This document shows, one piece after another, positions 44,410 to 55,913 of a DNA stretch of 64,000 bases. A program made the position numbers and the translations under genes. Source of the DNA: Talaromyces rugulosus (lineage: Eukaryota; Ascomycota; Eurotiomycetes; Eurotiales; Trichocomaceae); assembly GCF_013368755.1 (NCBI RefSeq), contig NC_049565.1, forward strand, positions 4,960,001 through 5,024,000, written 5' to 3'. Position 1 is the first letter of the stretch. Each line of letters begins with the position of its first letter. Below the pieces are notes generated by a model. That model was not told the DNA's origin, did not search any database, and saw only the letters and a program-made list of their open reading frames with translations.

Positions 44410-45479
44410 TTCTACCAGCGCGTGGTGGATTGGGAAGAGATGGAAAATACGAAAAGAGGACCCCGCTTTATATAGACTTTGCTTAAGTTTACCAGAGCAA
44501 GTAGTTACTACTACTTCTCAATATTGACAAGTGGGGGGAGGGGCTTTCAGTTAGGCTCGATTTTAGCTCTGCATTCCAAAAGCTTGTTGTCCATTTTTTG
44601 TGTTCCCAACTTCCCAAGACAAATCAACACACGATACGCCTCGTTTAGGCCCGTTTAGCGTGGCCGTTTCATAACAGTCCGCTTGCGGGCTGAGAGGCCC
44701 AAAGAGAAGCCTGAAAAGGGGGCCAGAAAAAAAGCCGCGTAACGTCCAATGAGCCTTGCAAATGTCGAGCATTAGCCACTGGGAAATGTAGGCGGCTGCA
44801 GGGTTCATGAACTGATATCTGATTGCGAAATCCCTAATCCGGTATGCTGTGCGATTACCTGGAAGGCGTTGCAGGGGGAATTTGGGTGCCTGCTGCCACC
44901 AAACATTTCAATACTTTCATAACGGAAATTAGTAGCTGGTCAGCAGGAAAAGACAATTATTATTTCTGAAAAGCAGATTTCTGAGGTTTTGTGGACTCGC
45001 TTTGTAGCCTTGACCTTTTTATGACCTTGGTTTTTCGAAGAATGATTCCTATATCTTTCCTTTCTACGAAATAAATAATCGTACTTAATCGCCGTCGATG
45101 AAATATTTTTCTAGTCACTGAACCCACGGCAAGATTATTAATAATGATTCTCAAAACAAAGAAGACACAACATGGCCGGTCGCCGATATCTATATATACG
45201 ACAGTTTCTCAAATTAGAAACACCAGTTGACACAAAGACTACATGTATGAAACACTCAGATGGCAATCTAATCTTAGATACATATGTGCACTATGTTCCA
45301 GGAATATTGTATATATAGAGCGCAATGGCTGCTGTAATTTTCCAATTTTTTAACTTAGGAAACATCGAGCTAAATAATTCTACATCCTAGGCGTCATAAT
45401 CAATAGACAATGTCCGACTTGCCCCCCACAAGTTATCGGCTTTTCCAGCTTGCCGGGCCCGGCCTGACTTCGCTATTAT
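44410..45479. other. AT-rich spacer
   Basis: This holds the promoter of the unknown PPxY gene; the short TATATAG tract at 44473 is near its start. The rest is AT-rich without a supported gene. Confidence 0.5.
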
Positions 45480-46022
45480 ATGGTTCGTTCATCTGGTTTT
45501 TATATGAAGCAACACTCTGATAAACACACAGTCGGCACCGCCGCCGTTTCTATCGCAACAGTTCCGGCCTTGCAACAACTTTCACCTCCCCAGATCCTCG
45601 CTCCTTTTAGACGACTCTACCACGTTGACCATAGTCTCCGCCAGTTTCTTGTTGCTATCAGTGCAGGATCCTTATTCATTCTATCAAAACATTCCTACAC
45701 ACAGACAAGACCTGCTTTCGTGGCTGAACTGTTCCGGTACTCTGGAATTTTGACGGGTTTGAATTATACATTTACAGCATATATACTCGACCGCGTGGCT
45801 CGGCCATTGGTGGTGTCTTTGATTATAGATGAGGATGACGACGACACCGGAGACAATCTTGATAAATGGGCATTGTGGAATTCTCTCAGAGCAGACTGCA
45901 CTCTCGGAGCTAGTGCAGTGTTGTCGATTTGTGCAGTGGTCGAGTTTGACGTTATCAAAATGCTGTCGAGGAACATACTTCGGATAACAAGATCACTGTT
46001 TGTTTCTTTCTTCTCCGTTTAA
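45480..46022 (+). CDS. Hypothetical protein, 180 residues
   Basis: A single ATG-to-stop frame of 180 codons in otherwise AT-rich surroundings. It shows hydrophobic segments (QFLVAISAGSLFILS, AFVAELFRYSGILTGLNYTFTAYILD, TLGASAVLSICAVVEF), an acidic run (IDEDDDDTGDN) and a basic C-terminus, suggesting a small membrane protein. I recognise no family. The frame is long for chance in sequence of this composition, but no homology pattern supports it, so it may not be a gene. Confidence 0.4.
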   Translation: MVRSSGFYMKQHSDKHTVGTAAVSIATVPALQQLSPPQILAPFRRLYHVDHSLRQFLVAISAGSLFILSKHSYTQTRPAFVAELFRYSGILTGLNYTFTAYILDRVARPLVVSLIIDEDDDDTGDNLDKWALWNSLRADCTLGASAVLSICAVVEFDVIKMLSRNILRITRSLFVSFFSV

Positions 46023-46259
46023 CCCAGGTCAGAGTCATTTTTATGCGATTATTCTTCTTCAAGATTTACCAATACAGAGAATCGATAAAAAACATTCGTT
46101 AGTCGCTTGCGTATAAACATCAATTTATGAGTAGCGTGAAACCAATAGAAAAACCATTGGCTGATTGGCCAGTCCATATATTCAATAAAAACAGTTATAT
46201 ATACTAGAAAATAGAAGCATGTACAAGTTCAAGATAGCACTGCATAGCTAGACCCGAGC

Positions 46260-47297
46260 TTAAAGAGCAGCTTTGATAGCTTGCTGGTAGTTACCGTTTT
46301 GCACAGCCAGCTGTGCCTCCCAGAGCATAGCGCCACCGAAGTTGGGTAAGTTCATTCCCTCAACTTCTTGCAGCGTCTGGACCAGGGTATCCGAGTCGAC
46401 GTATCCCTCGTCACCATCTGAACCGCTAGCCAAGGCGCCGATGAAAAGTGTGGCGCTGCCAATGCCGTCGCTCCAGTTCTGTACAGCAGCGTTAAAGCCA
46501 GACTGAGCAATGTTGCAATCTCCGTTATTGTAGAATTGAACCCAGACGTAGTCCAGCTCCTTGCACACGTCGAGGGGGATAGACTCGTCAGGGTAAGGGC
46601 ATTGAGGAGCAGCAGTCAGGTAGTATTTCTTGCTGGAGTCCTCGGCGAAGTTGGATTTGAGCTGAGAAACCAGGGCGCTGTAGCCAGTAGAGTCCCCAGA
46701 TTCATTGTCTGATATTGTTATAATCGGTTAGCATGCAAGGACTATTCATAGCTAATAGTGGGGAAACTAACCCAAATCAAATCCATCAAGCTTAACGTCG
46801 CCAAAAGGACGAAGGTCCTTCAGGGTCTCGTCGGTGCCGCCGCCGAACAAGTTCCACAAGGTATCAGCGACAGACTTGCCCTCATCATCGTCTGAAAGGA
46901 CAACGTCGGAGTAATCGACGGCGCCACCCAAGCTCAGAATAACCAGCTTGCCAGCAGACTGGCATGACTTGATAGCAGACACCAGCGAAGATCCATCCTG
47001 AAGCGACGTAGCGCCGGCATCCTGTTGAGCCTGAGAGGCGCCATCCAATGTGCTGATACTAAGACTGGGATATCCGCCGTCGGCCGAGAATTTATTCACA
47101 AAGGCAAGGTTGACGATGTCGTACGAGTCATCCGAGCAGACGTCGTCAAGAGTAGTGCTGTCATCCTCGGCTCCCCAGTAGACACTGAGCTGGTTGCCCG
47201 AGGTCGAGTTACCGGGCACTCGTCGGTGCATGGCAGGGAAAGCGAGAGTGGTGGAGGCGAGAACACCAGCACATAGCAGTGTTTTGAGGGAATGCAT
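46260..47297 (-). CDS. Secreted GH18 chitinase (class III type)
   Basis: Exons 47297-46772 and 46708-46260 give 324 residues, the usual size for small class III chitinases. The signal peptide is MHSLKTLLCAGVLASTTLA. Family landmarks are NQLSVYWGAEDD, DIVNLAFVNKF, KLVILSLGGA and the catalytic block LDGFDLDNE, whose Glu is the proton donor; the exon junction falls inside this block, so unspliced reading would lose it. Later YVWVQFYNNGDC and GGAMLWEAQLA match the barrel end. An ATG 24 bases upstream (47321) would precede the signal peptide and is less likely. It probably acts on wall chitin or for nutrition; no chitin-binding domain is seen. Confidence 0.93.
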
Positions 47298-49155
47298 GGT
47301 GATGATGGTTGTAATATTCAATGTAGTTGGGCGAGTTGAAGAGAAGGAATGTGTGATTCGGTCAACGAATAAACCAGAAAGGAACGTATTGGGTTGTTTT
47401 CAGAAAGGAATGATTGTCTCCAGGGACTTTGCAATGGGCTGTTCCATTATCCAAGACGGCCGGCGCCCTATATATAATTCCCTCCATGATCGAAAAAGAG
47501 CTTATCTCCAAAAAGGAAAATCGTCATTTCACGTCAAACATACACGCTATTCCCTAAAGAACACAAGACGCGAGGGGAGAAGGTAGCATCGTCTCATATC
47601 GGGTCTACTTTGAGGTAAAAAAGCGGAGAACACCATCGCTCTAACACGGCACAGGGAACTTTATATGACACTTGTTGCTTGTTGGCATGAGTGAGATTAT
47701 TATTACCGAGTTATGGCACACGACTCGTCTACAGCCCTTGATGAGTCGCCTCTTTGGGAAAGTGGGTTCTCGGAATTTACTCTAGAATGGCCGGTGGATG
47801 TTACATCGGTAGCATACTAGGGGGGCCGCGACCCCGAGGGCGATTATTATGGTTCTTCACGCTCACATTCAGCAGAGCAAATGGGAAATTTAGACCAAAT
47901 TATAATATTAAATAATAGGGAAGAATAGTAATCCACGAGTATGTCCTTGCGGCATGATTCATATTTACTACGCCGAGCTATCATTAGAGTCGCATGCTTA
48001 TGGATTCTTGTTGATCTTGACAGCTCATACTCAACGGTAATGATATATGCAAATGCCAAACATAAAGGAATCATATTTATTAAAGCTGACAGAAAGAGTC
48101 TCGAAATCCCGAAAAAACCATCACGTACTCTACTAGATGCGGTGCCCATCAGCAGCCCCCACATGTGAAGGCCCAAAAATAGTATACTGGACCCAACGTC
48201 CCTGACGATCTTGATGACTTGAACTGTCGGTTATCGAAGAGAGTCTCCACATTTCCGGTAAAGACCGGTAAAGATCAGGAAAACTATAACTCGAAAGAGG
48301 CAGTGGATCTATAGCCATGAAGCCCTTCCTAGCTATTGCGCGGGTTTAGCATCGGTTCATTTCAAGCCTAGGCTGGAATTAAAATCTCTAACCTAATTGA
48401 CCTGAAATATACAATCTTAGCGTGAAGTTCTGAACAGTCAAGAACCGTTCAAAATCCACTTAAATGCATACTTGGAAAAGTTTTTCCTACTGCTACTCGG
48501 TGAGGTGCCTCTTCGTCCAGAGCATTTCAATTATCAGGGCTAGCCGGTCCTAGTCAATCACCACAGTGTGCAAGGTTGGAGTTAATTGAAATAATATAGC
48601 GGCTCCGACGCCTTGTCGAGGCTGTGCCCTGCGGTCTTACTAGGGGAGGAGCATCCGGTTGTGAAAATTGTGTTTACTGGAAAAGAACAGACCTGAATAA
48701 TGTGAAGAGAGACCAGATGCTGCTAATTGGCCCTTGATAGTTTTTTCAATACGACATCTCAAAGACTTCTAGTACACACAAATTCTATTAGCAAAAAGGG
48801 AACATCTTCAATGATGTACGTCCAAGGTGCAAAGCCACAATGCCCTACGCAACAGAAGAATCCTGTTGCCTTGGGAGGATATCTAAGGTGGCTTGGCTTG
48901 GCTTTGCTAATAAAAAGGTTCTACGTCTGGTTGTGCTGCTACCCCATTTACCGTCAACTCCCTATGTACCCGGTGCGAAGGCTTTGTCTTTTAATGTTTT
49001 CTACGGGAAGATTCTTTCAAATATGATTGTATTAACTCGTTAAAGTGGGCATTTGAAATGTAAGCTCTATCAAAGAATAGATCGGTCGCCCTTAGATGGA
49101 AATCTCTATGACGCTGTATTAAAAACAACTGAGGTGGGTGTTTGTCCTTATCGAT
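47298..49155. other. Long spacer
   Basis: 1.86 kb, AT-rich after 47850. The first part is the chitinase promoter with a TATATATAA word near 47469. Scattered short frames on both strands (47847-48318, 48727-49043) overlap and have no content I recognise. No RNA gene is seen. Confidence 0.5.
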
Positions 49156-52100
49156 TCAACCAAGTTCTTGAACTGTCGCAGATCGAGACTGATCATTGTT
49201 ATTTTGCATAGAATCGTCGTCAATAGCATCAATGGCGGCTATCACACCACCAAGAAGCATATTCCATACACTTGAACCATGGAATCGACAATCGACAATG
49301 TCACTGAGAAATAGTCAGCACAAATCATCCAGTTACGGTGGCCCCGGTGAGTTAAGTTCTTGAAGAGAACCATTTCCAAAAAAAAGAAAAGAAAAGAAAG
49401 AAAAGAAAACTTACAACTGGAGCTCTTTGCCTAGATCATCGTCTAGATATTTCAATCGACGTTTGCTCACTTCGTTATTGCCAAACAGAATAAACTGAAG
49501 TGAAATATGTGTTCGCATAAAGTTTCTCTTGCGCATTTCTTTTACCAGCGATCGTATTGGATTGTCAACACTGCAAGCATAGCTACCCACCGGGTCATCC
49601 CACAAAGCATCAGTCAGGATGTAGATACTGGTTTCTCGTTGCTGTCGCGAGGAAAGCCTATTCTTCACTTGCTCTAGAATTGTGCTGAGACTGAATTCCA
49701 TATGGCAAAAATTCTCGCTGACCTTGTTTTTTTGATTGATTACTAAATCCACCAGCGACTTTATTTCGCCCCTATGGAACATTGGGACTCTAGTCCACCG
49801 TGACTTGCGGACCTTGTCTGGACCCGACGTAAAAAATAGCTCAATACCATCTGGGTCAACTTGGCTAACGAGATGTGCAAGCGCTTTGAACGTATCGGCA
49901 GTATTTTCCCAATGATGCAATCTCATCAATGCGGAGTCATCGATGATAAATATCTGAAAAGCGGCATTAGCTTCTTTTATGGAAAGGAAAATATCTTGCA
50001 ACATACTTGGTCACGCCCTTTTAACAATTTAAGTGCTGCGGCTTGACCTGGAAGCTCTGTCTTTTCCCCATTTTCTATCCATCTAAGGACCTCATCGATT
50101 CGTACGCGTGGGGGGTATTTGCCTCCAGATGGAGATCGGCTTTGACTCGATGGTTCGCGTGAATCCCCAGAAAAAGTAAGTTTTGCGGAGTTTGTGATTA
50201 TAGCCGGAAGTAGAGTGGTACCGTTATCTTCCTTTTTGAGAATTTCTGTCGAGTCAATTGAGAAAGTGTGTGAAACTCGCTCCCCACCAGGCGTGGGTTT
50301 AGGTACTGTGTGTGATGTGCCTCTATGACACTGGCCGGAACAAATTTGCGCAGTACAAAATAATTCTTTGATATGGTTTGACCGACATTCAGAGCACATA
50401 TACCCACGGCCTCCATCATCTGCTCTTTGTTTTGAGCCCAGGCTATGAGCCCTTGTGATTGGAAAATCACTTTCGAATGTTTGTTGACCCAAACCTGGAT
50501 GCGATCTCGGGCTGGAATGAACTGAGGATCGATTGGGATACTCATGTTCATGTATCGAAGAAGGCGAATTCACAAAATCTCGCTGACCCTCGATTCTGCA
50601 ATCGAGCTGTGGGACTGAATTCCTTGGACGCTGCTTTGACCGTACTGAAGCCGGACTAACTGGTGATGAAGACGAGCTCTCTGGAAGACGTTCTATTGAT
50701 GGGGTTTCCGATGACTGGTACTTATTGAGAGTTTTTTTTAGGAGAGGGTAGAGCTCCTTGGCCCGACGTCGCCTTTCTGTTCTTGGGACCAACACGAAAC
50801 GTAGCAATATGCTACAAATCCCGTCTGTGAAATCATCAAAAACCCGGCGCCGACTAAGGATAGCTACCAGCATCTTATCAACAGCAGCTATTCTTTCAAA
50901 ACCGTCATGAAAAGAAGCTCCATATCCTAGGTTGACATGCGAGGGATATTGGTTAATTTCTTGACATCGAAGTGCCCGAAACTCTTCCCGACCTTCGTCA
51001 CCACAGATACTCCAGACCGCGAATTCGAACAATACACAAGCAAACGACCACATATCGGCTTCTTCGGTGATACCTCCACCGAGAAGGCGCGTGTCCTCGT
51101 GGATTTGTGTTAATTCTGGAGCGCTGTACATTGTTCCACCTTTATTATCAGGGCTCATATTTGAATTCTTATCAAAAAATTCAAAACTAGTAAGGCCAAA
51201 ATCCCCGATTTTGAATTTATATTGATAAACCCCCTGGTTTTGTTCTCGGAAGACGAATATATTTGCAGGCTTTAGGTCTTGGTGTACACCACGCAACTGT
51301 TTTGTTGTTATTGTTAGATTTTGGTCGTGAAGGATACTCAGACCTAATAACAATTCAAAAAGATTATTCCATAGGTCATATAGCGTCTCGCGAGTGTAGG
51401 GTGGGGTTCGGCGCTGAAAGAAGTCTAGCAAGCTACCTTCATTGGCATATTCTAGAAGAATATACCCTTTCTGGTTTTGAATAAATGAGCCATGGTATTT
51501 CAAAAAGTATTTTGATACCACATCCTTCCTAGCAGTATTACTCAACGATATGTAAACGTTGACCTCGTTTTCAAAGCTTGGCTCGAGTTCGCATTTTGGG
51601 TACTCTTTGACGACGATGACTTTCTGCGTGAATCGATCTCCTGTCAGCGACAATTTCCACGTGCTCTTTGTAGGGGGGTCACAGTCAATCTCACCTCACT
51701 AACTTCAATGCCTGCCGCTGCATGAGGCTCATACTTCTTAATAACGACAGAGTCGCCACAGCCCCCAGATAGTTGTTTTTGAAACGTCAGGGGTAGAATA
51801 CACTGAGGACTAAGCTCTTTCCGATGCAGTCCTGAACCAAATACCACAGGATTGAAACGAAAATAATACTTTTTGAAGGCCTGTAAGACATTTGTCCCCT
51901 GAGAAGGTGATGCGAAAATTCGACTGAGACCTTGTTCGAAATACGGAAGTACGTTATTGTCATGGATGTTCCATTTGTTGAAATCTTCGAGATAAACAAG
52001 GCTTGGTATCCTGTGCTCAGCGATATATACCAAAGTCGAAAAAATGCGAAGATAATTCTCTGTGATAGATTCCACCGGGATAGGAAGCTGTTTTGTGACT

Positions 52101-52252
52101 TCCTTGTGCCACACCGTGTGGATTCGCTGACGATTCCAGTACTTTCTTAGGTCGCTCTCGGCGACGTAATCAGCCTTATTCCCATAGCCATCAAGCCCAC
52201 TAATCTTGTTCTCTTCGAACCAATTGCCGAACTCTCGGGATATTGAGTCCAT
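49156..52252 (-). CDS. Protein kinase fused to a von Willebrand A-like domain
   Basis: Exons 52252-51695, 51623-50007, 49953-49415 and 49303-49156 join in frame to 953 residues. An N-terminal ~110-residue domain (MDSISREFGNWF..., DLRKYWNRQRIHTVWHKEV) is followed by a kinase domain: glycine loop LSGGCGDSVVIKKY, Lys in VIVVKEY, catalytic loop HQDLKPANIFVF, KIGDFGLTSF, MYSAPEL and ADMWSFACVLFE. Then a Ser-rich linker with a Cys/His cluster (CSECRSNHIKELFC, CSGQC), and a C-terminal vWA-like fold (IFIIDDSALM, SIYILTDALWDD) ending ELQFDIVDCRF...NMLLGG. All kinase residues seem present, so it may be active. The metal site of the vWA part looks incomplete. Similar fungal kinase-vWA proteins exist; their role is unclear to me. 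Confidence 0.85.
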
Positions 52253-53320
52253 TTTTCGTGGGCACGACGACTCCACCTTCCCAGGTGGCGGAACGTAGGA
52301 AGATGCAATACGATTCGGCAGGGTATTACACGAAGGTGTGCAGGCAAATGCAGTTGCCACCGTAGACGCATAAACCAAAGCAACCCGGAGAAAGTTATCA
52401 GGAGTAGGGGGGAGTTTAAAGAATAAAAGAAGTTGAGAAGATTGCTCCTGACGAGTACGAAGCAAGCGGAGCCAGCCTTGTGAAGCAGGGTGGCGAATTG
52501 CCCGTGTGTTGCGCCTCATTTCTGGTGGCTAAGCCTTTGAACTAAGTGTACCCGGGCGCAAATGCTTTTCCTCTTGATGTAGGCAACAGCGAGGCTATGC
52601 CAGCCTGCAAGAGATCTAGATGTGTGCGGGGTAAACAGAGATACGACTCCTAGCTGCTAACAAACCCCTAGTCTCAAGTGCTTCTTTGGCTTTGGTAGAG
52701 TCCAAAACAAAAAAAAAAAAAAGGAGAAAAAAGGACAGTAGGTTACGTAGGAGTTCGAGGACAACGAATGCTAACAACTCCTAGCAAATAGAAACGTCGA
52801 GGAGACCACCACGCCCGGAAAGCCCGCATAGTGCCATGTAAATATCAACAGTGGATTATTATGAATAATTCATGTTGGTGCCTGAGGATATAAACCATAG
52901 ATTTACTGCCTAAAAGAGTAAAAGTCTTTTGGTGCAGCTGTTTATTAGGTTATGGGACCCTGCTATAATTATTGCTCTAACCCGGCAATAACCCTGAAAA
53001 ACATATACTGAGTTCACATCCTTTAAGAGAGGACAAATGGAAAATAGAGATTAATATTACAAACTACAAAAACAATGATGGTTAGAACCGCGACGGCTAA
53101 GATGGTGATTTGTTAAAGAGTTGGTCTGTTAAAAAAACAAAGAAATCCTTGACCAACTAAAAAGATAGAGCAGTTTAATCTGACCGCTAGAAAAAAAAGA
53201 GCGGTATTAAGCGCCAGAGTTGTTAGCCTTCCAGCCTGAGGGGGGGTGTGTTGGCACCTGAGGATATAAACCATAGATTGATTGCCCAAAAGACTTTCAG
53301 TATTTTGGTGCTGCTGATTG
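52253..53320. other. Spacer with repeats and hairpins between the kinase-vWA and CorA-like genes
   Basis: A polyA tract lies at 52707-52722. From 52855 to 53335 there is a repeat-bearing element: a ~75-base direct repeat (52873-52947 and 53249-53325), 12-base inverted repeats at its edges, and two hairpins with A-rich loops (53119-53158 and 53183-53205). No coding frame is seen. Confidence 0.5.
52873..52947 (+). repeat. Direct repeat copy 1
   Basis: This starts TGTTGGTGCCTGAGGATATA and ends near ttggtgcagctgtttatta. Its partner starts at 53249. Confidence 0.7.
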
Positions 53321-53325
53321 TTAAT
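53249..53325 (+). repeat. Direct repeat copy 2, overlapping a gene end
   Basis: This starts TGTTGGCACCTGAGGATATA and runs through ttggtgctgctgattg into the ttaattcat that codes, on the minus strand, the last residues and stop of the CorA-like protein. Confidence 0.7.
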
Positions 53326-55427
53326 TCATAATAATAGAAACCTTTCCAGATCCCTGTGCCCACCCTTCACCACTACAATCGCCACGGGGGTCTCGACTCC
53401 TAATTGCCGAGCAGTACGCTCCTCCCCATATCAGCAGGATCCCCCCCATAAAAGGGAAGCATATCTTCGCGAAAAGATTGAAGAACTCGGGTTTCCAGAC
53501 CGGCATTGCCTCCGGGTTATTCTGGTCCCATTGAAACAGTCCACTGCCAAAGAAGGTCTGTTGAAGAGTCAGAGGATTCCCAAGCTTACGCAATGGTGTG
53601 CAAACTCTTACGGCAATAAAGGTACCCGGAAGGAATATGAGGGTAGCAAAAGTGATAATATGCATCGATGCGGTTTCCCGCTCGGTCTTTTCTGCCACTT
53701 TGTGCATACTTTTAGTCATTCGCTCCATTTCGATTGTTGACTGATGCATATCTAGTGTCATGCGCTCCATTCGCTGAGAGCCAGTATGTGAATTCAACGC
53801 AAACAGCTTATTTGTCTCGATACTTCTAAACTGTAGAATTGCTTCGAACTACCAAAAAGAAGTTTAATTAGTTGAAAATGCCGTTCCTAGCATTGGGTGG
53901 AACCTACCATAACTTTGCCGTTATTTAGCCTGTATATAAGCGTATTGACTCGAGACTGCTCTCTTTCAAGGTCTTGGATAATGTTTTTTGATTGCTGAAC
54001 AAAGTCCGATATGGCAGTTGGATATGTACTCTTGATGGAAGCCGGAAAACGAGTGTCCGTTAGCAGACCTTGGTAATATTCCACTATCTCGGCTAGGACA
54101 TGAGCGTTGAGCTTTATCACTAGACCGACCTCTTGAAGAGTACAGTCAATGCGGGAAAGTTCTTGGAGTTGTTCAATCGGGAATTGCTCAAGGAATGTAA
54201 ATTGGCCATCTCCGTCAGTAATCCTAGCTGATATTGGAGACTTCTGTATCACGTTATGGGATCCCTCTGCCCTCGTTTGCTGTGAATTGAAGTCCACATT
54301 TTCGGAAACAACCGGGAGAATAGACTCTGGGATCCTCCATGTGCCCGTCGTATGTCTCGAAAGAACGCGACCTTGCTCAAATGTGCTATTTCTAGAAGGC
54401 CCTTTTGGGGGAAAAGCATTTGCCGGTTCAATGAACTCTGGGGGTGCGGCCTCTAAAAGTCCGACAGGAGCGTTGAAAACCCTGGTTAGGATTTTTTCCA
54501 GCCTTTGTTCGAGTGTACTCAGATAGGGTCGCCAGTTCTCCCTACACCACTCGAAATGAATCATATGAGTTTTCAAAGTTGCAATAAAACAAGTGTTTAT
54601 ATTCGTCATTCCATCAGCACTTAGCTCACTGCAGGTTGCTGTTGCATCCGTAACCCTTGATTTGATAAGGTCATTGGCCTTGATATTGATCCAGAGAGCT
54701 TTCCCGCTTTCAACATCAAACGAGTGATACACTGCAGTATTTCTCATGGACCACTGTTTTCCGCCAAAAGAGGATCTTTCAGCTGACCACAGGTTGTAGC
54801 AATGTCTGACTTCTCGCCCAGACCGACCAAGTTGGTGTATCGCGAAAGCACCGGCATCCGTTACATCAAGGAAATTTTCTTGTCGAAAGCTCGTATAATG
54901 GAAATCATCCGGTTGCGTTTCTTTTCCAAATGAAAACACAAGCTCCAGAAATGAAGGAGATACTTGATGGAAAGCTAATAGATAGTCGAGCATATCACTC
55001 GAGCAGTCCAATGGACTTCGTGAACTCTCTGCATGGATGAACCTGTTAAATTAATTTATCAGCGTAGTCCACATCTCATGTAGTAATTTACGCACACGTA
55101 TCGACAATTAGGATCTTTTCGATTTCGCTGAAAATGGTTCTTGATATTCTCGACAGAGTTACAGCTCGTAGAGTTAAACGCTTTGCTCATCGCGTCAGTG
55201 ATGTCACGGTGGGAGAAGTCTTATCACTACGTACCGCTATCCTCATCATAAGCTTCTAACAGATGGATTGCGTGATATTGAGATCTCGAATCAAATAAAT
55301 GTTTCTCATTATCCCGTAGCCGTTCTTGGTAAGATTGCAAAGTTTGTGAAAATTCCTGCGTACGAATCAGGCTGGTCGGATAGGAACGAGTTCTACAGGC
55401 CATTTGGAGCCTATCGTATTGTTCCAT
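53321..55427 (-). CDS. CorA-like domain membrane protein, multi-exon
   Basis: Exons 55427-55235, 55180-55096, 55042-53908, 53848-53612 and 53557-53321 join to exactly 628 residues. The N-terminal part has the family pattern ENIKNHFQRNRKDPNCRYVFIHAESSRSPLDCS...DYLLAFHQVSPSFLELVFSFG, recognised in fungal CorA-like transporter-domain proteins. A helical region with repeated heptad-like MERMT segments (MERMTLDMHQ, MERMTKSMHK) leads to two C-terminal membrane segments: HIITFATLIFLPGTFIATFFGSGLF and FFNLFAKICFPFMGGILLIWG. The CorA GMN motif is not obvious. It is the neighbour of the kinase-vWA gene on the same strand, 1.07 kb apart. Transport of metal ions is not certain. The alternative start at 55508 would add 27 residues. 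Confidence 0.8.
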
Positions 55428-55913
55428 CGTAATATAAGGGTGTTCAGCTATATGAGTAGAGCTGGTGGTTATAGAACTTAGCCAACATAGATCCGGCAAA
55501 AAATGCATCTACTTTGATGAGTTTTATATTGGTATCAGCTTGAAAATGTTCATCTCCAGGCTAACACGGGGCGAAATTCGGCGAAATTCGGCTAAATGGA
55601 GAAAAGGTATACAGAGCCCAGATGCCGAATAATAGAGTAAGCAGGCACTCCATAAGTGTAGTTTAAAATAATCTATGACAAAGCTCAATTCTGTGTCACG
55701 ACAATACCCAATACGCTGTCTTCACGTTATTTTCAGCTGAAGGCGAAGCAAGGCTGCAATGCAAGGCTGCAAGGCTGAGTGGGAAAAAATAAATTAGACA
55801 AATACTGCCCATTGAGTTATAGGGTTCTCATTTGAATTTCACACAGCCTTGTGTTACTTCCTATACCCGGGCAAGTCACGCCATCGCCACACTCCATAAA
55901 CAAACCATCCACG
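55428..55913. other. Spacer with short direct repeats
   Basis: The word cgaaattcgg occurs twice at about 55572-55591, and gcaaggctgc occurs in near-tandem form at 55749-55776. This region includes the CorA-like gene's promoter. No gene is seen. Confidence 0.5.

Larger units (their letters stand above)
52855..53335. mobile_element. Possible small non-autonomous element (repeat-bearing)
   Basis: The words attattatgaat (52855-52866) and attcataataat (53324-53335) are exact reverse complements. Inside, a ~75-base unit beginning TGTTGG and containing ctgaggatataaaccatag occurs twice in direct orientation at about 80% identity. Copies this similar point to a past duplication. It could be a remnant of a transposon or LTR; no gene is carried. 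The right end covers the stop codon of the CorA-like gene. Confidence 0.35.

Noticed and set aside
47847..48318. Minus and plus frames of 60-109 codons downstream of the chitinase promoter
   Set aside because: AT-rich, both strands open at once, no recognisable content.
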